From positions 1 through 64,000 of the forward strand of contig NZ_LUJK01000005.1 of assembly GCF_001601825.1 (NCBI RefSeq): a stretch of DNA of 64,000 nucleotides. Reading direction: 5' to 3'. This DNA comes from Limnobacter sp. CACIAM 66H1. GTDB lineage: Bacteria; Pseudomonadota; Gammaproteobacteria; Burkholderiales; Burkholderiaceae_B. The notes under the pieces are model-generated. The model saw nothing but the letters and a program-made list of their open reading frames with translations, had not been told where the DNA came from and ran no database searches. This document shows positions 36,377 through 48,672 of this stretch, in pieces. Both the position numbers and the translations under genes were made by a program. The stretch's first letter is position 1. Each line of letters begins with the position of its first letter.

Positions 36377-39160
36377 TCAATGCGCCTCTTCCCAATTATT
36401 GCCGACGCCACAACCCACCTCTAGCGGAACTCGCAGCTTGGCCACCTGCGTCATGATTTCAGGTACGCGTTTCTGAATCAATTCGAGTTCACCCTTGGGT
36501 ACTTCAAAAATAACCTCGTCATGAACCTGCATGATCATCTTTGTATTGAGATTCTCCGCCTTCAACCAAGCCGACAATTCAACCATGGCCATTTTGATCA
36601 GGTCTGCCGATGTACCCTGCATGGGCGCGTTGATCGCAGCCCGTTCAGCACCGGCCCTGCGCGGGCCGTTCGGGCTCTTGATTTCAGGCAGCCACAGCCG
36701 GCGCCCGAACACGGTCTGAACAAAGCCGTCTTCTTTGGCCTGTGCGCGCACATTGTCCATAAATTTCGCCACACCTGGATAGCGGGCAAAGTAACGGTCA
36801 ATATAGAGTTTCGCAGCTTCTCGGGTGATACCCAGATTGCCAGCCAATCCAAAGGCACTCATGCCATAGATAAGCCCGAAGTTAATCACCTTTGCGGTGC
36901 GGCGATGGTCGGACGTGACTTCGTTCAAACCCACTCCGAAAATTTCCGATGCAGTGGCACTGTGAATATCCAAGCCTTCATTGAAGGCATGAATCAGCGC
37001 CTCATCGCCTGAGATATGCGCCATGATGCGCAACTCAATTTGCGAATAATCAGCAGACACCAACACGCAACCTGGTGCGGCAATGAATGCCTCGCGCACC
37101 CTGCGACCCTCTGCGGTACGTACAGGAATGTTTTGCAAGTTGGGATCATTGCTGGCCAGGCGGCCGGTCACTGCCACGGCTTGCGCATAGTTGGTGTGCA
37201 CACGCCCTGTGCGCGCATTGACCATGCGGGGCAATTTGTCGGTGTAGGTACTTTTCAGTTTGGCCAGCGACCGGTGTTCAAGCAACTTCGCGGGCAGAGG
37301 GTAGTCTTCCGCCAATTTGCTGAGGACTTCTTCATCAGTGGACGGCGCGCCACTGGCTGTTTTTTTCACCACGGGCAAACCCAGTTTGTCGAACAGCAAC
37401 TCGCCAATTTGTTTGGGCGAATTCAGGTTAAAACTTCCCCCCGCCAATTCAAAAGCCTGCTCTTCAATCATTTTCAGCTTGTCGGCAATTTCGGCGCTTT
37501 GTGCCTCAAGCTTGTCAGAGTCAATTAATACACCGTTGCGTTCTACCTCAAACAACACCTGCCCAAAAGGCAACTCCACATCGCGGTACAACTTGGCAAG
37601 ATCAGGGACCTTGTCCAGCTCGGCTTTCAAGGTGTGGGCGAGGCGCAAAGTGACTTCAGCATCTTCCGCAGCGTACTTGGTGGCAGTGTCGATAGGCACC
37701 TGGTCAAAGGTAATTTGACTGGCACCCTTGCCTGCCACTTCTTCATACTTGATGGTGTTGTAGTTCAACCAGCGCAGGGCCAACGCATCCATGCCGTGGG
37801 GCTTGTGGGCCTCAAGAATGTAGCTGGCCAGCATGGTGTCCTCAAACAGACCCTTCACCCACACATCATGATTGGCCATCACATGCAAGTCATATTTGGC
37901 GTTCTGGGCAATCTTGGGCGAATCAGAGTCCTCAAACCAGGGCTTCAGGAATGCCAGCACTTCGGCCAATGGCAATTGTGGCTCGGCGGTCAAATCTTGA
38001 TGCGTCAGTGGAATGTAATAGCCCACCCCTGGTTTCACTGAAAATGAAAGGCCCACAATGCGCGCATTCATGGGTTCCAGCGAATCGGTTTCAGTGTCAA
38101 AGGCCACCGGCGTCTTGCTGGCGGCTGCCGCTTTCAGAGCCGCGAGTAGTTCATTCAGTTGCGCCTGTGTTTGCACACAAATGGTTTGGATTGAATCCAC
38201 TGCTTGTGTAGGTGCATCAAACAGGCTCATGGAACTGCCATCGGGAGATCCTTCGACTTTCGGTTTCGCGGCAACTTCCTCTTCAGCGACACCACCCAAG
38301 GCTCGAAACCAAGTTTTAAACTCAAAACGCTGAAACAGTTTTTTGAGCTCATCTGTGTTTTCCGGATTCGCCTTCAATTGCTCCTCAATGTGACGACGAA
38401 GCTCGAACTCGCAATCTGTTTTGATGGTGACCAGGGTTTTGCCTGTGGGCAACCAGTCCAGTGCTTTTTGAAGGTTCTCGCCCACTTTGCCGCCAATTTT
38501 GTCGGCATTGGCCACTACGCCATCCAGTGTTTTGTACTCCGCCAGCCACTTGGCCGCGGTTTTGGGGCCCACCTTTTCCACGCCGGGTACGTTGTCCACC
38601 GTGTCGCCCACCAGCGTCAGGTAATCAATAATTTGCTCAGGATAGACACCGAACTTTTCAAACACCGCATCCCGGGTCATGACCGCGTTTTTCATGGTGT
38701 CCACCAATCGAACTTTGTCATTGACCAATTGAGCCATGTCTTTATCACCCGTGGACACAATCACCTCATCGAAGCCCTGCTCCAGGGCCACCTGTGCCAA
38801 GGTGCCAATTACATCATCAGCCTCAATGCCGGGCTCCATCACGATGGGCCAGCCCATGGCACGGGTTACTTCATGAATGTGAGGGATTTGAGCCGCGAGG
38901 TCCTCAGGCATGCTGGCCCTGTTCGCCTTGTATTCGGGGTAAATGTCGTCGCGAAAGGTTTTACCCGGCGCATCGAACACACAGGCGATACAATTGGAGG
39001 TGATATCGTCAGTGTTGTAATCTGCACGCAGGCGTCGAAGCATGTTAACCATGCCATAAATGGCACCAGTGGGCTCACCAGCGCGGTTTCGCAAATCGGG
39101 CATGGCATGAAAGGCACGGTACAGGTAGCTCGACCCATCAACCAGGAGTAATCGCTTCAT
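36377..39160 (-). CDS. polA: DNA polymerase I
   Basis: Repair and Okazaki-fragment polymerase of 927 residues. It has the N-terminal 5'-3' exonuclease (LLLVDGSSYLYRAFHAMP), an apparently active 3'-5' proofreading domain (VAFDTETDSLEPM) and the polymerase domain. Polymerase motifs A, B and C are SADYSQIELR, RRTAKVINFGLIYG and QVHDEVIFEVP. The open frame extends to 39250, but ATG 39160 gives the normal start MKRLLLVDGSSYLYRAFH. That ATG is immediately adjacent to the start codon of the LOG gene on the other strand, within one CATATG. No good ribosome site precedes it. Confidence 0.96.
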   Translation of the reverse strand: MKRLLLVDGSSYLYRAFHAMPDLRNRAGEPTGAIYGMVNMLRRLRADYNTDDITSNCIACVFDAPGKTFRDDIYPEYKANRASMPEDLAAQIPHIHEVTRAMGWPIVMEPGIEADDVIGTLAQVALEQGFDEVIVSTGDKDMAQLVNDKVRLVDTMKNAVMTRDAVFEKFGVYPEQIIDYLTLVGDTVDNVPGVEKVGPKTAAKWLAEYKTLDGVVANADKIGGKVGENLQKALDWLPTGKTLVTIKTDCEFELRRHIEEQLKANPENTDELKKLFQRFEFKTWFRALGGVAEEEVAAKPKVEGSPDGSSMSLFDAPTQAVDSIQTICVQTQAQLNELLAALKAAAASKTPVAFDTETDSLEPMNARIVGLSFSVKPGVGYYIPLTHQDLTAEPQLPLAEVLAFLKPWFEDSDSPKIAQNAKYDLHVMANHDVWVKGLFEDTMLASYILEAHKPHGMDALALRWLNYNTIKYEEVAGKGASQITFDQVPIDTATKYAAEDAEVTLRLAHTLKAELDKVPDLAKLYRDVELPFGQVLFEVERNGVLIDSDKLEAQSAEIADKLKMIEEQAFELAGGSFNLNSPKQIGELLFDKLGLPVVKKTASGAPSTDEEVLSKLAEDYPLPAKLLEHRSLAKLKSTYTDKLPRMVNARTGRVHTNYAQAVAVTGRLASNDPNLQNIPVRTAEGRRVREAFIAAPGCVLVSADYSQIELRIMAHISGDEALIHAFNEGLDIHSATASEIFGVGLNEVTSDHRRTAKVINFGLIYGMSAFGLAGNLGITREAAKLYIDRYFARYPGVAKFMDNVRAQAKEDGFVQTVFGRRLWLPEIKSPNGPRRAGAERAAINAPMQGTSADLIKMAMVELSAWLKAENLNTKMIMQVHDEVIFEVPKGELELIQKRVPEIMTQVAKLRVPLEVGCGVGNNWEEAH

Positions 39161-39898
39161 ATGACAACCAAAAATAAGAATATTCCGACATTGCGCCACC
39201 TTCCCTCCAAAGAACAATCGACCACAGTGAAGGCCCGAGAATCGTGGCATGTGTTGGGAATTATGGCAGAGTTCATTGAGGCGACTGAGAAGCTGTCAGC
39301 AATTCGCCCTTCGGTGTCCATATTCGGCAGCGCCCGGACCCCCGTGGATCACCCCTATTACGCGCTGACTGAGAATATCGCGCGAGCACTGTCTGACTCA
39401 GGTTTTGCGGTAATCAGTGGCGGTGGGCCCGGCATCATGGAAGCCGCCAACAAAGGGGCCTATGCGGGCGAATCGCCCAGCGTGGGTCTGAATATTGAAC
39501 TGCCGTTCGAGCAAAGCGGAAACGCCTACCAGAATATTTCCCTGACTTTTCGCCACTTTTTTGCCCGCAAAGTGGCCTTTGCGAAGTACGCAAGTGCCTA
39601 TGTCGTGATGCCGGGCGGATTCGGTACGCTTGATGAAATGTTTGAGGCCCTCACGCTAATACAAACCAACAAAGGCAGGCGCATCCCCATTATTTTGGTG
39701 GGCTCCAAGTTCTGGGCTGGCCTGATTGACTGGGTGAAAAGCCATTTGCTGGGCGAGGGAATGATCAGCCCAAGCGACATGGACCTGTTTGAAGTGGTGG
39801 AAACACCTGAGGAGGTGCTGAAATGCATATTCCACTTCTACGAGAAACGCACCTTCAATCCATCAGACAGTGAAACAGAGAAGCTGTTGGACTTATAA
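39161..39898 (+). CDS. LOG family (TIGR00730-type) nucleotide-binding protein
   Basis: A 245-residue Rossmann-like protein of the LOG/lysine-decarboxylase-like family. It shows SVSIFGSARTP, VISGGGPGIMEAANKGAY and the active-site PGGFGTLDE. Characterised members hydrolyse cytokinin riboside monophosphates or related nucleotide 5'-monophosphates; the bacterial substrate in this setting is unknown. The start ATG directly abuts the polA start. AGGAG (39144-39148) lies 12 bases before it within polA, a slightly long spacing. A later ATG (39263) would remove the first 34 residues. Confidence 0.85.
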   Translation: MTTKNKNIPTLRHLPSKEQSTTVKARESWHVLGIMAEFIEATEKLSAIRPSVSIFGSARTPVDHPYYALTENIARALSDSGFAVISGGGPGIMEAANKGAYAGESPSVGLNIELPFEQSGNAYQNISLTFRHFFARKVAFAKYASAYVVMPGGFGTLDEMFEALTLIQTNKGRRIPIILVGSKFWAGLIDWVKSHLLGEGMISPSDMDLFEVVETPEEVLKCIFHFYEKRTFNPSDSETEKLLDL

Positions 39899-39955
39899 AG
39901 CAGGGTCAAACACAGGTAAAATCCGGGGTGCTCATGACCCTACTCAGGACTTTGA

Positions 39956-40918
39956 ATGGCTGTTTTTACGCGCATTACCCAAACAGAACTGCAACAATGG
40001 CTGCAAGGCCGGGATTGCGGCGAGCTGCTTTCATTTCAAGGCATCGAGTCGGGCATTGAAAACACCAATTATTTCGTCAACACAAGCAAGGGGAGGTTTG
40101 TACTTACCTTGTTTGAAAAGCTCACCGCCCAAGACTTGCCATTTTACCTGGGCTTGATGCAGCACCTTGCTACAAAAGGCTTGGCTGTACCTGGACCGAT
40201 ACCCAACACACGCGGTGAATTGTTCAGTGAGCTGAACGGAAAACCCGCGACGTTGGTCAATTGTCTCGAAGGAAAATCAGTTGAATATCCGAATGCCGCC
40301 CAATGCCGACAGATCGGTCGGTTTTGCGCGCAAGCCCACCTTGCGGTTGCAGATTTTTCCGGCATGACACCCAACCCTAGAGGTTTGGCGTGGATTGAAA
40401 GTGCCATGAATTCTCTCGATTCGCATCTCCCCGTCGCGGTCAGAAAACTGCTACACGATGAAGTGAATCACCAAAAAGCCGTGGCTGAACGGCATGCCTA
40501 CAAAATGCTGCCGAAAGGTGCAGTGCACGCCGATTTGTTTCGCGACAACGCGCTCATGCTAGGCGACACATTGGGTGGGGTCATCGATTTTTACTTCGCT
40601 GGGGTAGATACTTTTTTGTTCGACCTCGCAGTGACCGCAAATGACTGGTGTATCCAGCTATCTACTGGAGAATTGAATCCTGAATTGCTTGGTGCCCTGC
40701 TTGACGGTTATCAATCTGAACGCCCACTGAGTGCGCATGAGTGCGAACTTTGGCAAGACATGCTGCGTGCGGCGGGGCTTCGCTTCTGGACATCAAGGCT
40801 CTACGATTTTTACATGCCACGCGAAGCAGAAGTGCTGAACGTGAAAGACCCTAAACATTTTGAACGTGTATTGCTTGCCCGCAGGCAGGGAATACCGCTT
40901 GCCCCTCAACCGAATTAA
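39956..40918 (+). CDS. thrB: Homoserine kinase (aminoglycoside-phosphotransferase fold)
   Basis: Phosphorylates homoserine for threonine synthesis. The 320-residue protein is the APH-fold type common in beta- and some gammaproteobacteria, not the GHMP type of E. coli. The catalytic loop is VHADLFRDN (His191, Asp193, Asn198) and the magnesium Asp211 lies in GVIDFYFAG. The N-terminal GIESGIENTNYFV is family-typical. AGGA precedes the ATG by 7 bases. No hom or thrC is in the window. It lies between the LOG gene and a membrane protein, as in other Burkholderiales. Confidence 0.93.
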   Translation: MAVFTRITQTELQQWLQGRDCGELLSFQGIESGIENTNYFVNTSKGRFVLTLFEKLTAQDLPFYLGLMQHLATKGLAVPGPIPNTRGELFSELNGKPATLVNCLEGKSVEYPNAAQCRQIGRFCAQAHLAVADFSGMTPNPRGLAWIESAMNSLDSHLPVAVRKLLHDEVNHQKAVAERHAYKMLPKGAVHADLFRDNALMLGDTLGGVIDFYFAGVDTFLFDLAVTANDWCIQLSTGELNPELLGALLDGYQSERPLSAHECELWQDMLRAAGLRFWTSRLYDFYMPREAEVLNVKDPKHFERVLLARRQGIPLAPQPN

Positions 40919-40931
40919 GGAAGTCAACAAA

Positions 40932-41726
40932 TTGGCCAACTACGTACATACTTGCCCGCCCAGTGCGGGATGGGATTGGCTGATGCAGGGCGTGCAGCTT
41001 TTCCGCAGCAAACCAGGTGAAATGTTCCTGTTTGGCAACACTTATCTGTTCATCATTCTTTTCATCGGAATCCTGATCCCTTTTATCGGCGCTGCCGCAG
41101 TGGCTGTTGCATCGCCAGCCCTGGGCTTTGGCATCATGCTGGCTGGCAAAATGGGGCAAAAAGGTTTACGGGTCAGTCCCAGCGTTTTGTTCAATGCCTT
41201 CAATCAAGACAACAGGAAACACCTGCAATCCTTGTTGATTTTAGGAGCCATTTACACCGCTTGTTTTGCGCTGATCCGGTTACTTGCGCACCTCGTTTTA
41301 GGCGCACAACCTGCAGTGTCGATTGATGACCTGCAGAAGGCCGATGCAGCCACCAGTGCCGCATTTATGGAATACATGGTGCTTTACATGATTTTCATTG
41401 GCATCACCAGCATTCCGGTACTGTTGGCTTTCTGGTTCGCGCCGGTGTTGGTGGTTTGGCACAATATGAAACCCATGCAGGCTCTGTTTTCAAGTTGGGT
41501 TGCTGTGTGGCGAAACAAGGGCAGCTTTCTGATTTATGGCATGGGCTGGCTTGTTCTGGGCTTGGGTTTTTCGTCAGTGTTTGTGGTGTTGCTTACATTG
41601 CTGGGCTTGCCCGCCGCATTTGTGAGCGCGCTGAACATGATGTGCGTGGCGCTGGTCATGGCAGTGTCGCTATGTACTTTTTACCCAACCTACAAAGCAG
41701 TGTTTGAGCACGATCCAACCGAGTAA
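40932..41726 (+). CDS. BPSS1780-like conserved membrane protein
   Basis: A 264-residue protein of unknown function with about six hydrophobic segments (for instance about 38-68, 105-125, 150-180 and 195-225). The start MANYVHTCPPSAGWDWLMQG and the GE(M)FLFGNTYLF segment resemble a membrane family that sits between thrB and uvrD in Burkholderia relatives, as I recall it. The start is TTG 40932, 8 bases after AAGGAAG. An earlier in-frame GTG-type start would overlap thrB. The hydrophobicity suggests a transport or membrane-organising role, but none is shown. Confidence 0.75.
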   Translation: MANYVHTCPPSAGWDWLMQGVQLFRSKPGEMFLFGNTYLFIILFIGILIPFIGAAAVAVASPALGFGIMLAGKMGQKGLRVSPSVLFNAFNQDNRKHLQSLLILGAIYTACFALIRLLAHLVLGAQPAVSIDDLQKADAATSAAFMEYMVLYMIFIGITSIPVLLAFWFAPVLVVWHNMKPMQALFSSWVAVWRNKGSFLIYGMGWLVLGLGFSSVFVVLLTLLGLPAAFVSALNMMCVALVMAVSLCTFYPTYKAVFEHDPTE

Positions 41727-41767
41727 CTGGCCTGGACTGCAGCCTCTCGGCGCCTGTTAACTGCCCT

Positions 41768-41968
41768 ATCGGCTTAGGCTCCGATCTCTCGCCACTGTGT
41801 TGGTAGCTCAATCGGCTTGGGTTCCGATCTCCGCCAGAAAACCTGTACTCCCCTTGCTGAGCCTCGCGATGCCTGAGAACGACCCTCCTAAACTGCGGGT
41901 CGGGTCCGTTCTCTGTCGCCCATGCTAGGCAACACCGGCCCTGCTCGGCACGCAAGGGCAGGTTTTCT
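41768..41968. other. Strongly structured intergenic stretch with two direct repeats and a long imperfect hairpin
   Basis: Between the convergent membrane-protein and uvrD genes (41727-42042) I see no gene but strong structure. Two 26-27-base direct repeats (41768-41794 and 41811-41836) each form an ATCGG/CCGAT hairpin. A 133-base imperfect inverted repeat follows: AGAAAACCTG (41836-41845) with CAGGTTTTCT (41959-41968), CCCTTGC (41851-41857) with GCAAGGG (41952-41958), GAGC with GCTC, GCGA with TCGC and GAGAACG (41875-41881) with CGTTCTC (41907-41913). Possibilities are a structured small RNA (6S-like in general shape), a double terminator or a relic of a mobile element. No promoter is clear on either strand. 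Confidence 0.55.
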
Positions 41969-42042
41969 TGAAGGCGAGGCGATCGAAACACCGCCGCCGA
42001 TTGGGCAACACATAGCAGCAGTGCCCCTTCAGGTTCAGGACA

Positions 42043-44274
42043 TCAACCCCGCTCAAGCTTCGCCAAACTCAGCATCAACCACTTCATGCCTTGGCGGCCA
42101 AAGTTGATTTGAATTCTTTGGTCATCACCCTCGCCTTCATAAGCCACCACTACACCGCTACCAAACTTGGCATGATTCACACCTGTGCCGATATCATAGG
42201 GCCGCTTGGCGGCTTTGTTGCTGTAACCCACGTTAAGCGTTTTATTCTGTCCCCACACTTTGGAATCGAGTGCATCCCAACCTTGGCTGGCAATGTGCGC
42301 GCGTTTCGGCGTTAACCATTTCAACACCTCCTCTGGCAATTCGTCCAGAAAACGTGAGCGCAGGTGATATCGAATTTGCCCGTGCAACATGCGCTGCTGC
42401 GCGTGGCTTAAAAACAGCTGTTCTCGTGCGCGGGTAATGGCCACATACATCAAGCGGCGCTCCTCTTCCACAGCCTCTACGCTGGTGCCATCACCACCCT
42501 CCACTGAATTGCCAATGCTGTTTTCGTGCGGAAATAACCCTTCTTCAAGCCCGGTGACGAAGACGCACTTGAATTCAAGCCCTTTGGCCGAATGCGCTGT
42601 CATCAATTGAATGGCCTCTTGACCCGCTGCCGCGGCGTTGTCACCGGCCTCGAGCGAAGCATGGGAAAGAAAATCAGCCAGCGGCGTGATCAACTTTTCT
42701 TCATCCACCATGGTGGCTGCAGCATCTTGGTAATACCCTTCAGCAATCGCAAACGAGGCAGCGGCATTCACCAATTCTTTCAAGTTTTCTACGCGGTCTT
42801 CCCCATCTTTGTCCGCTTGAAAATGTGCCACCAAACCTGATTCATTGATCACCTTGTCGACCAAATCGGCAAGGCTCAAACCTCGGGTCTCAAACCGCAT
42901 GCGTTCGATCAAATCTGCAAATTTTTTCAAACCGGCTTGCGCCCTGCCTTCCATGCGATGAATGGCACGGTACAGCGAAGTACCCTGTGCTGTGGAAATA
43001 TCCTGAAGTTGCTCGACGCTGCGCGCACCAATTCCACGGGCAGGAAAGTTCACCACACGTGAAAAAGAATTGTCATCGTCCGCATTGTCCATCAATCGCA
43101 GATAGGCCAGTGCATGCTTGATTTCTGCACGTTCAAAAAACCGCAAACCACCATACACACGGTAAGGCATGCCCGCATTGAACAAGGCTTGTTCAACAAC
43201 CCGGGATTGCGCATTGGAGCGGTACAGAATTGCAATGTCCGACCGACCGTAGCCTTCTTCAAGCACCAGCTTCTTAATTCGGTCAATGATGAAAGCTGCC
43301 TCATCCTGGTCGCTGGTGGCCTCATACACCCGAATCGCCTCACCTTCACCAGCTTCGGTCCACAACTCTTTGCCCAGACGAGCCTTGTTGTGTGCAATCA
43401 GCACGTTGGCTGCTTTGAGCACATTGCCCACCGAACGGTAGTTTTGCTCCAGTTTGATGCGATTTTGTACATTGAAATCATTTTCAAACTGCACCATATT
43501 GGCCACGCGCGCACCGCGAAAAGCGTAAATGGACTGATCATCGTCGCCCACTGCAAAGATGCAGCCCTGGGGGCCGGCCAAGCGTTTCAACCAGTTATAT
43601 TGCAAACTGTTGGTGTCTTGAAACTCATCCACCAAAATGTATTTAAAGCGAGCCTGGTAATGTTCCCGCAGCGCAGGGTTGGCACCCAACAATTCGAACG
43701 AACGCAGCAGCAGCTCAGCAAAATCAACTACACCCTCGCGCTGGCACTGGGCCTCATAGGCCTCATACAGCCGAACCATCATGCGGTGGTATTCGTCGTG
43801 CGCTTCCACATCCTTGGGGCGCAGGCCTTGGTCTTTGGCTGAACCAATGAAATAGCTCAGTTGCTTGGGGGGAAATTTTTCAGCATCTATGCCCAGCACT
43901 TTGTACATGCGCTTGATTGCCGACAATTGGTCTTGCATGTCCAGAATTTGAAAAGCCTGGGGCAAACCAGCTTCCTTCCAGTGTGCTCGCAACATTCGGT
44001 TGCATAAGCCGTGAAAAGTACCCACCCACATGCTGCGGGTATTAATGGGCAGCATGCTTGAAATGCGGTGAAGCATTTCCTTGGCCGCCTTGTTGGTGAA
44101 GGTAACTGCCAACACACCGTTGGGGCCCACTTGCCCGGTTTGAATCAACCAGGCAATGCGCGCTGTCAGCACCTTGGTTTTGCCACTGCCTGCCCCCGCC
44201 AGAATCAATGCCGATTCACGGGGCAAGGTGACGGCGGCCAGTTGTTCAGGGTTCAGGCTATCAAGTAAAGACAC
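42043..44274 (-). CDS. uvrD: ATP-dependent DNA helicase UvrD
   Basis: Superfamily 1A 3'-5' helicase for mismatch and nucleotide-excision repair. The 743-residue protein shows LNPEQLAAVTLP (Q motif), Walker A AGAGSGKTKVL (about 27-37), DEFQDTNSLQY (motif II) and GDDDQSIYAFRGA (motif III). Later motifs are QNYRS, TAHSAKGLEFKCVFV and EERRLMYVAITRAR. A C-terminal tail of about 100 residues includes a Tudor-like GVNHAKFGSGVVVAYEGEG segment. The start is GTG 44274. The gene order thrB, membrane protein, uvrD is conserved in the group. Confidence 0.96.
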   Translation of the reverse strand: MSLLDSLNPEQLAAVTLPRESALILAGAGSGKTKVLTARIAWLIQTGQVGPNGVLAVTFTNKAAKEMLHRISSMLPINTRSMWVGTFHGLCNRMLRAHWKEAGLPQAFQILDMQDQLSAIKRMYKVLGIDAEKFPPKQLSYFIGSAKDQGLRPKDVEAHDEYHRMMVRLYEAYEAQCQREGVVDFAELLLRSFELLGANPALREHYQARFKYILVDEFQDTNSLQYNWLKRLAGPQGCIFAVGDDDQSIYAFRGARVANMVQFENDFNVQNRIKLEQNYRSVGNVLKAANVLIAHNKARLGKELWTEAGEGEAIRVYEATSDQDEAAFIIDRIKKLVLEEGYGRSDIAILYRSNAQSRVVEQALFNAGMPYRVYGGLRFFERAEIKHALAYLRLMDNADDDNSFSRVVNFPARGIGARSVEQLQDISTAQGTSLYRAIHRMEGRAQAGLKKFADLIERMRFETRGLSLADLVDKVINESGLVAHFQADKDGEDRVENLKELVNAAASFAIAEGYYQDAAATMVDEEKLITPLADFLSHASLEAGDNAAAAGQEAIQLMTAHSAKGLEFKCVFVTGLEEGLFPHENSIGNSVEGGDGTSVEAVEEERRLMYVAITRAREQLFLSHAQQRMLHGQIRYHLRSRFLDELPEEVLKWLTPKRAHIASQGWDALDSKVWGQNKTLNVGYSNKAAKRPYDIGTGVNHAKFGSGVVVAYEGEGDDQRIQINFGRQGMKWLMLSLAKLERG

Positions 44275-44361
44275 GGCTTCTCACATCAAAAATGGGTTTT
44301 GCTGTTGATTTTAACAGTGATTGCCCCACCCGCCCTGCCCGTAAAAAACGAAAAAGCCCGA

Positions 44362-44367
44362 TATAAT
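44362..44367 (+). promoter_or_regulatory. Consensus -10 element upstream of leuS
   Basis: A perfect TATAAT lies 71 bases upstream of the leuS ATG in the divergent gap with uvrD. No convincing -35 lies 16-18 bases before it. Confidence 0.4.
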
Positions 44368-44369
44368 GA

Positions 44370-47084
<2,715 letters not shown>

Positions 47085-47112
47085 GATCGACCTCAACAAC
47101 AAGCGAGTCTTT

Positions 47113-47622
47113 ATGAAACGTTTCTTTCAAACCATTGCCCTGCTGGCAACAACGTTGGCACTGACAGCCTGCGGCTTTCAGTTGCGTGGCCAGTACAACT
47201 TCGACTTTGAAAAAATCGAGTTGCGCGGCATGGAAAATTCCGAAATGAACCGCAACATGGACTTGCAACTTCAAATTCTGAACCTGAAGGTAAACCCGCC
47301 TGAAGGTGCGCCCTTGAAGTTAAATTTGATCAGCGAAACGCGCGACCGCAGCATTGTCACGTTCAGTGCCACAGGCCGTGCGCGCGAGGTTCGAATTACC
47401 TATGAACTGCTCTATAGCGTGGTGGACAAAAACGGCGACTTCCTGATCGCCACCAGCCAACTGAGCCAACGCCGGGAACTCACCTACACCGATGATCAAA
47501 TTTTGGGCAAGGAAGCAGAGGAAAACCAGCTTTACACCGAAATGCAGCGCGACATCGCGCGCCAAATTACCGGGCGGCTAAGCGCCTTGCAATTGGGATC
47601 AAAAGGGCAAGCCGCAAAGTGA
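47113..47622 (+). CDS. lptE: LPS-assembly lipoprotein LptE
   Basis: Outer-membrane lipoprotein plug of the LptD translocon that inserts lipopolysaccharide. The 169-residue protein has a signal peptide MKRFFQTIALLATTLALTAC with lipobox LTAC (Cys20), then CGFQLRG, the family hallmark right after the lipidated cysteine. ATG 47113 is preferred over an earlier in-frame codon because it begins a clean signal peptide. The stop overlaps the holA GTG as GTGA. The leuS-lptE-holA order is classical. Confidence 0.93.
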   Translation: MKRFFQTIALLATTLALTACGFQLRGQYNFDFEKIELRGMENSEMNRNMDLQLQILNLKVNPPEGAPLKLNLISETRDRSIVTFSATGRAREVRITYELLYSVVDKNGDFLIATSQLSQRRELTYTDDQILGKEAEENQLYTEMQRDIARQITGRLSALQLGSKGQAAK

Positions 47623-48659
47623 AACAGATTGCGCTTGACACTTGGTTAAACGATGGCGCAAACACCGCTTTGCCACAACTGCTGTGCGTATTCACCGATG
47701 AACCGCTTTTTGCAACGCAAGCCGCCGACCTGTACCGCCAGCGACTGAAAAAACAAACCGATTACCAGCGCCAAATTGTGGAAGTAGACCGGCAATTTGA
47801 CCCGCAAGAATTTTTGTCGCTGTTTGCTGAAGCATCATTGTTTGGCGACGTGTCACTGGTTGATTTGCGAATTAATCAACCCAAACTCGGCAAGGAAGCC
47901 GCGGAGGCCTTGGCCAAAGCAGCCCAGTGGATCGCTGCTGGTGATACCGGGCATTACCTGCTGGTCAATGCCCCGAAGCTAAACAAAACCCAGGAAAAAA
48001 GTGCTGGTTTTGCAGAATTGCTGGCCAAAGGCACCGAGATTGCGTGCCGCCCAGTGGGCGCCGACACCCTACCCGGCTGGATAGCACAAGCCGCCAAACG
48101 CAAAGGCGTACAATTAAGCCGCGAGACCTGCAGTTGGCTGGCCGAGAAAACCGAAGGCAATCTGTTGGTGGCGCATCAAACGATCGAAAAGCTGGCACTT
48201 GAACACCAAGGGGCCGTGGACATTGAGCAGGTTCAAGGCATGGTTGCCAATTCTGCACGTTTCAATGTCTTCGATTTGGGCGGCAGTCTGCTGGCCGGGG
48301 ACGCCAAACGAATTACCCGAATGATGGAAGGCTTGGAAGCCGAAGGTGAGGCCCCTACCTTGGTACTTTGGGCCTTACAGGAAGAAATTCGTGCCATTCG
48401 CGACACACAGCAAGCCATGCGGCGCGGAATGTCTTTGTCGGATGCCTGCCGACAAAATAGAATCTGGGGACAAAGGCAAAACCACATTGCGGCGGCCCTG
48501 AAACGCCACACTCCGGGCAGCCTTCAAAAACTGACCGCTTGGTGTTATTCGGCTGAAAAAACCATCAAGGGAATGAGACAGGGCAACCCCTGGACCCTGT
48601 TTGAGATAATCGGCTTGGGCGTAGCAGGAATCGAGCCGCCCGAACTTTGGAACACCTGA
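47619..48659 (+). CDS. holA: DNA polymerase III subunit delta
   Basis: Clamp-loader delta subunit that opens the beta clamp. The 346-residue protein starts at GTG 47619, overlapping the lptE stop. It is a diverged AAA+-like protein with the N-terminal [23 protein letters not shown] and the clamp-wedge segment [39 protein letters not shown] and the C-terminal [20 protein letters not shown] also match. No functional Walker A is expected in delta and none is seen. Confidence 0.93.
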   Translation: MKQIALDTWLNDGANTALPQLLCVFTDEPLFATQAADLYRQRLKKQTDYQRQIVEVDRQFDPQEFLSLFAEASLFGDVSLVDLRINQPKLGKEAAEALAKAAQWIAAGDTGHYLLVNAPKLNKTQEKSAGFAELLAKGTEIACRPVGADTLPGWIAQAAKRKGVQLSRETCSWLAEKTEGNLLVAHQTIEKLALEHQGAVDIEQVQGMVANSARFNVFDLGGSLLAGDAKRITRMMEGLEAEGEAPTLVLWALQEEIRAIRDTQQAMRRGMSLSDACRQNRIWGQRQNHIAAALKRHTPGSLQKLTAWCYSAEKTIKGMRQGNPWTLFEIIGLGVAGIEPPELWNT

Positions 48660-48672
48660 AAGAGCAAGTAAC

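Noticed and set aside
38204-39151. Long plus-strand open frame inside polA
   Set aside because: Antisense to the conserved 5'-3' exonuclease region of polA, with no recognisable domain.
41801-41836. tRNA-like pieces (GGTAGCTCAATCGG followed by GGGTTCC and ending CCGCCA)
   Set aside because: They resemble a D-arm and a T-arm, but there is no acceptor stem, no anticodon arm and the loop sizes are wrong. They are part of the direct repeat.
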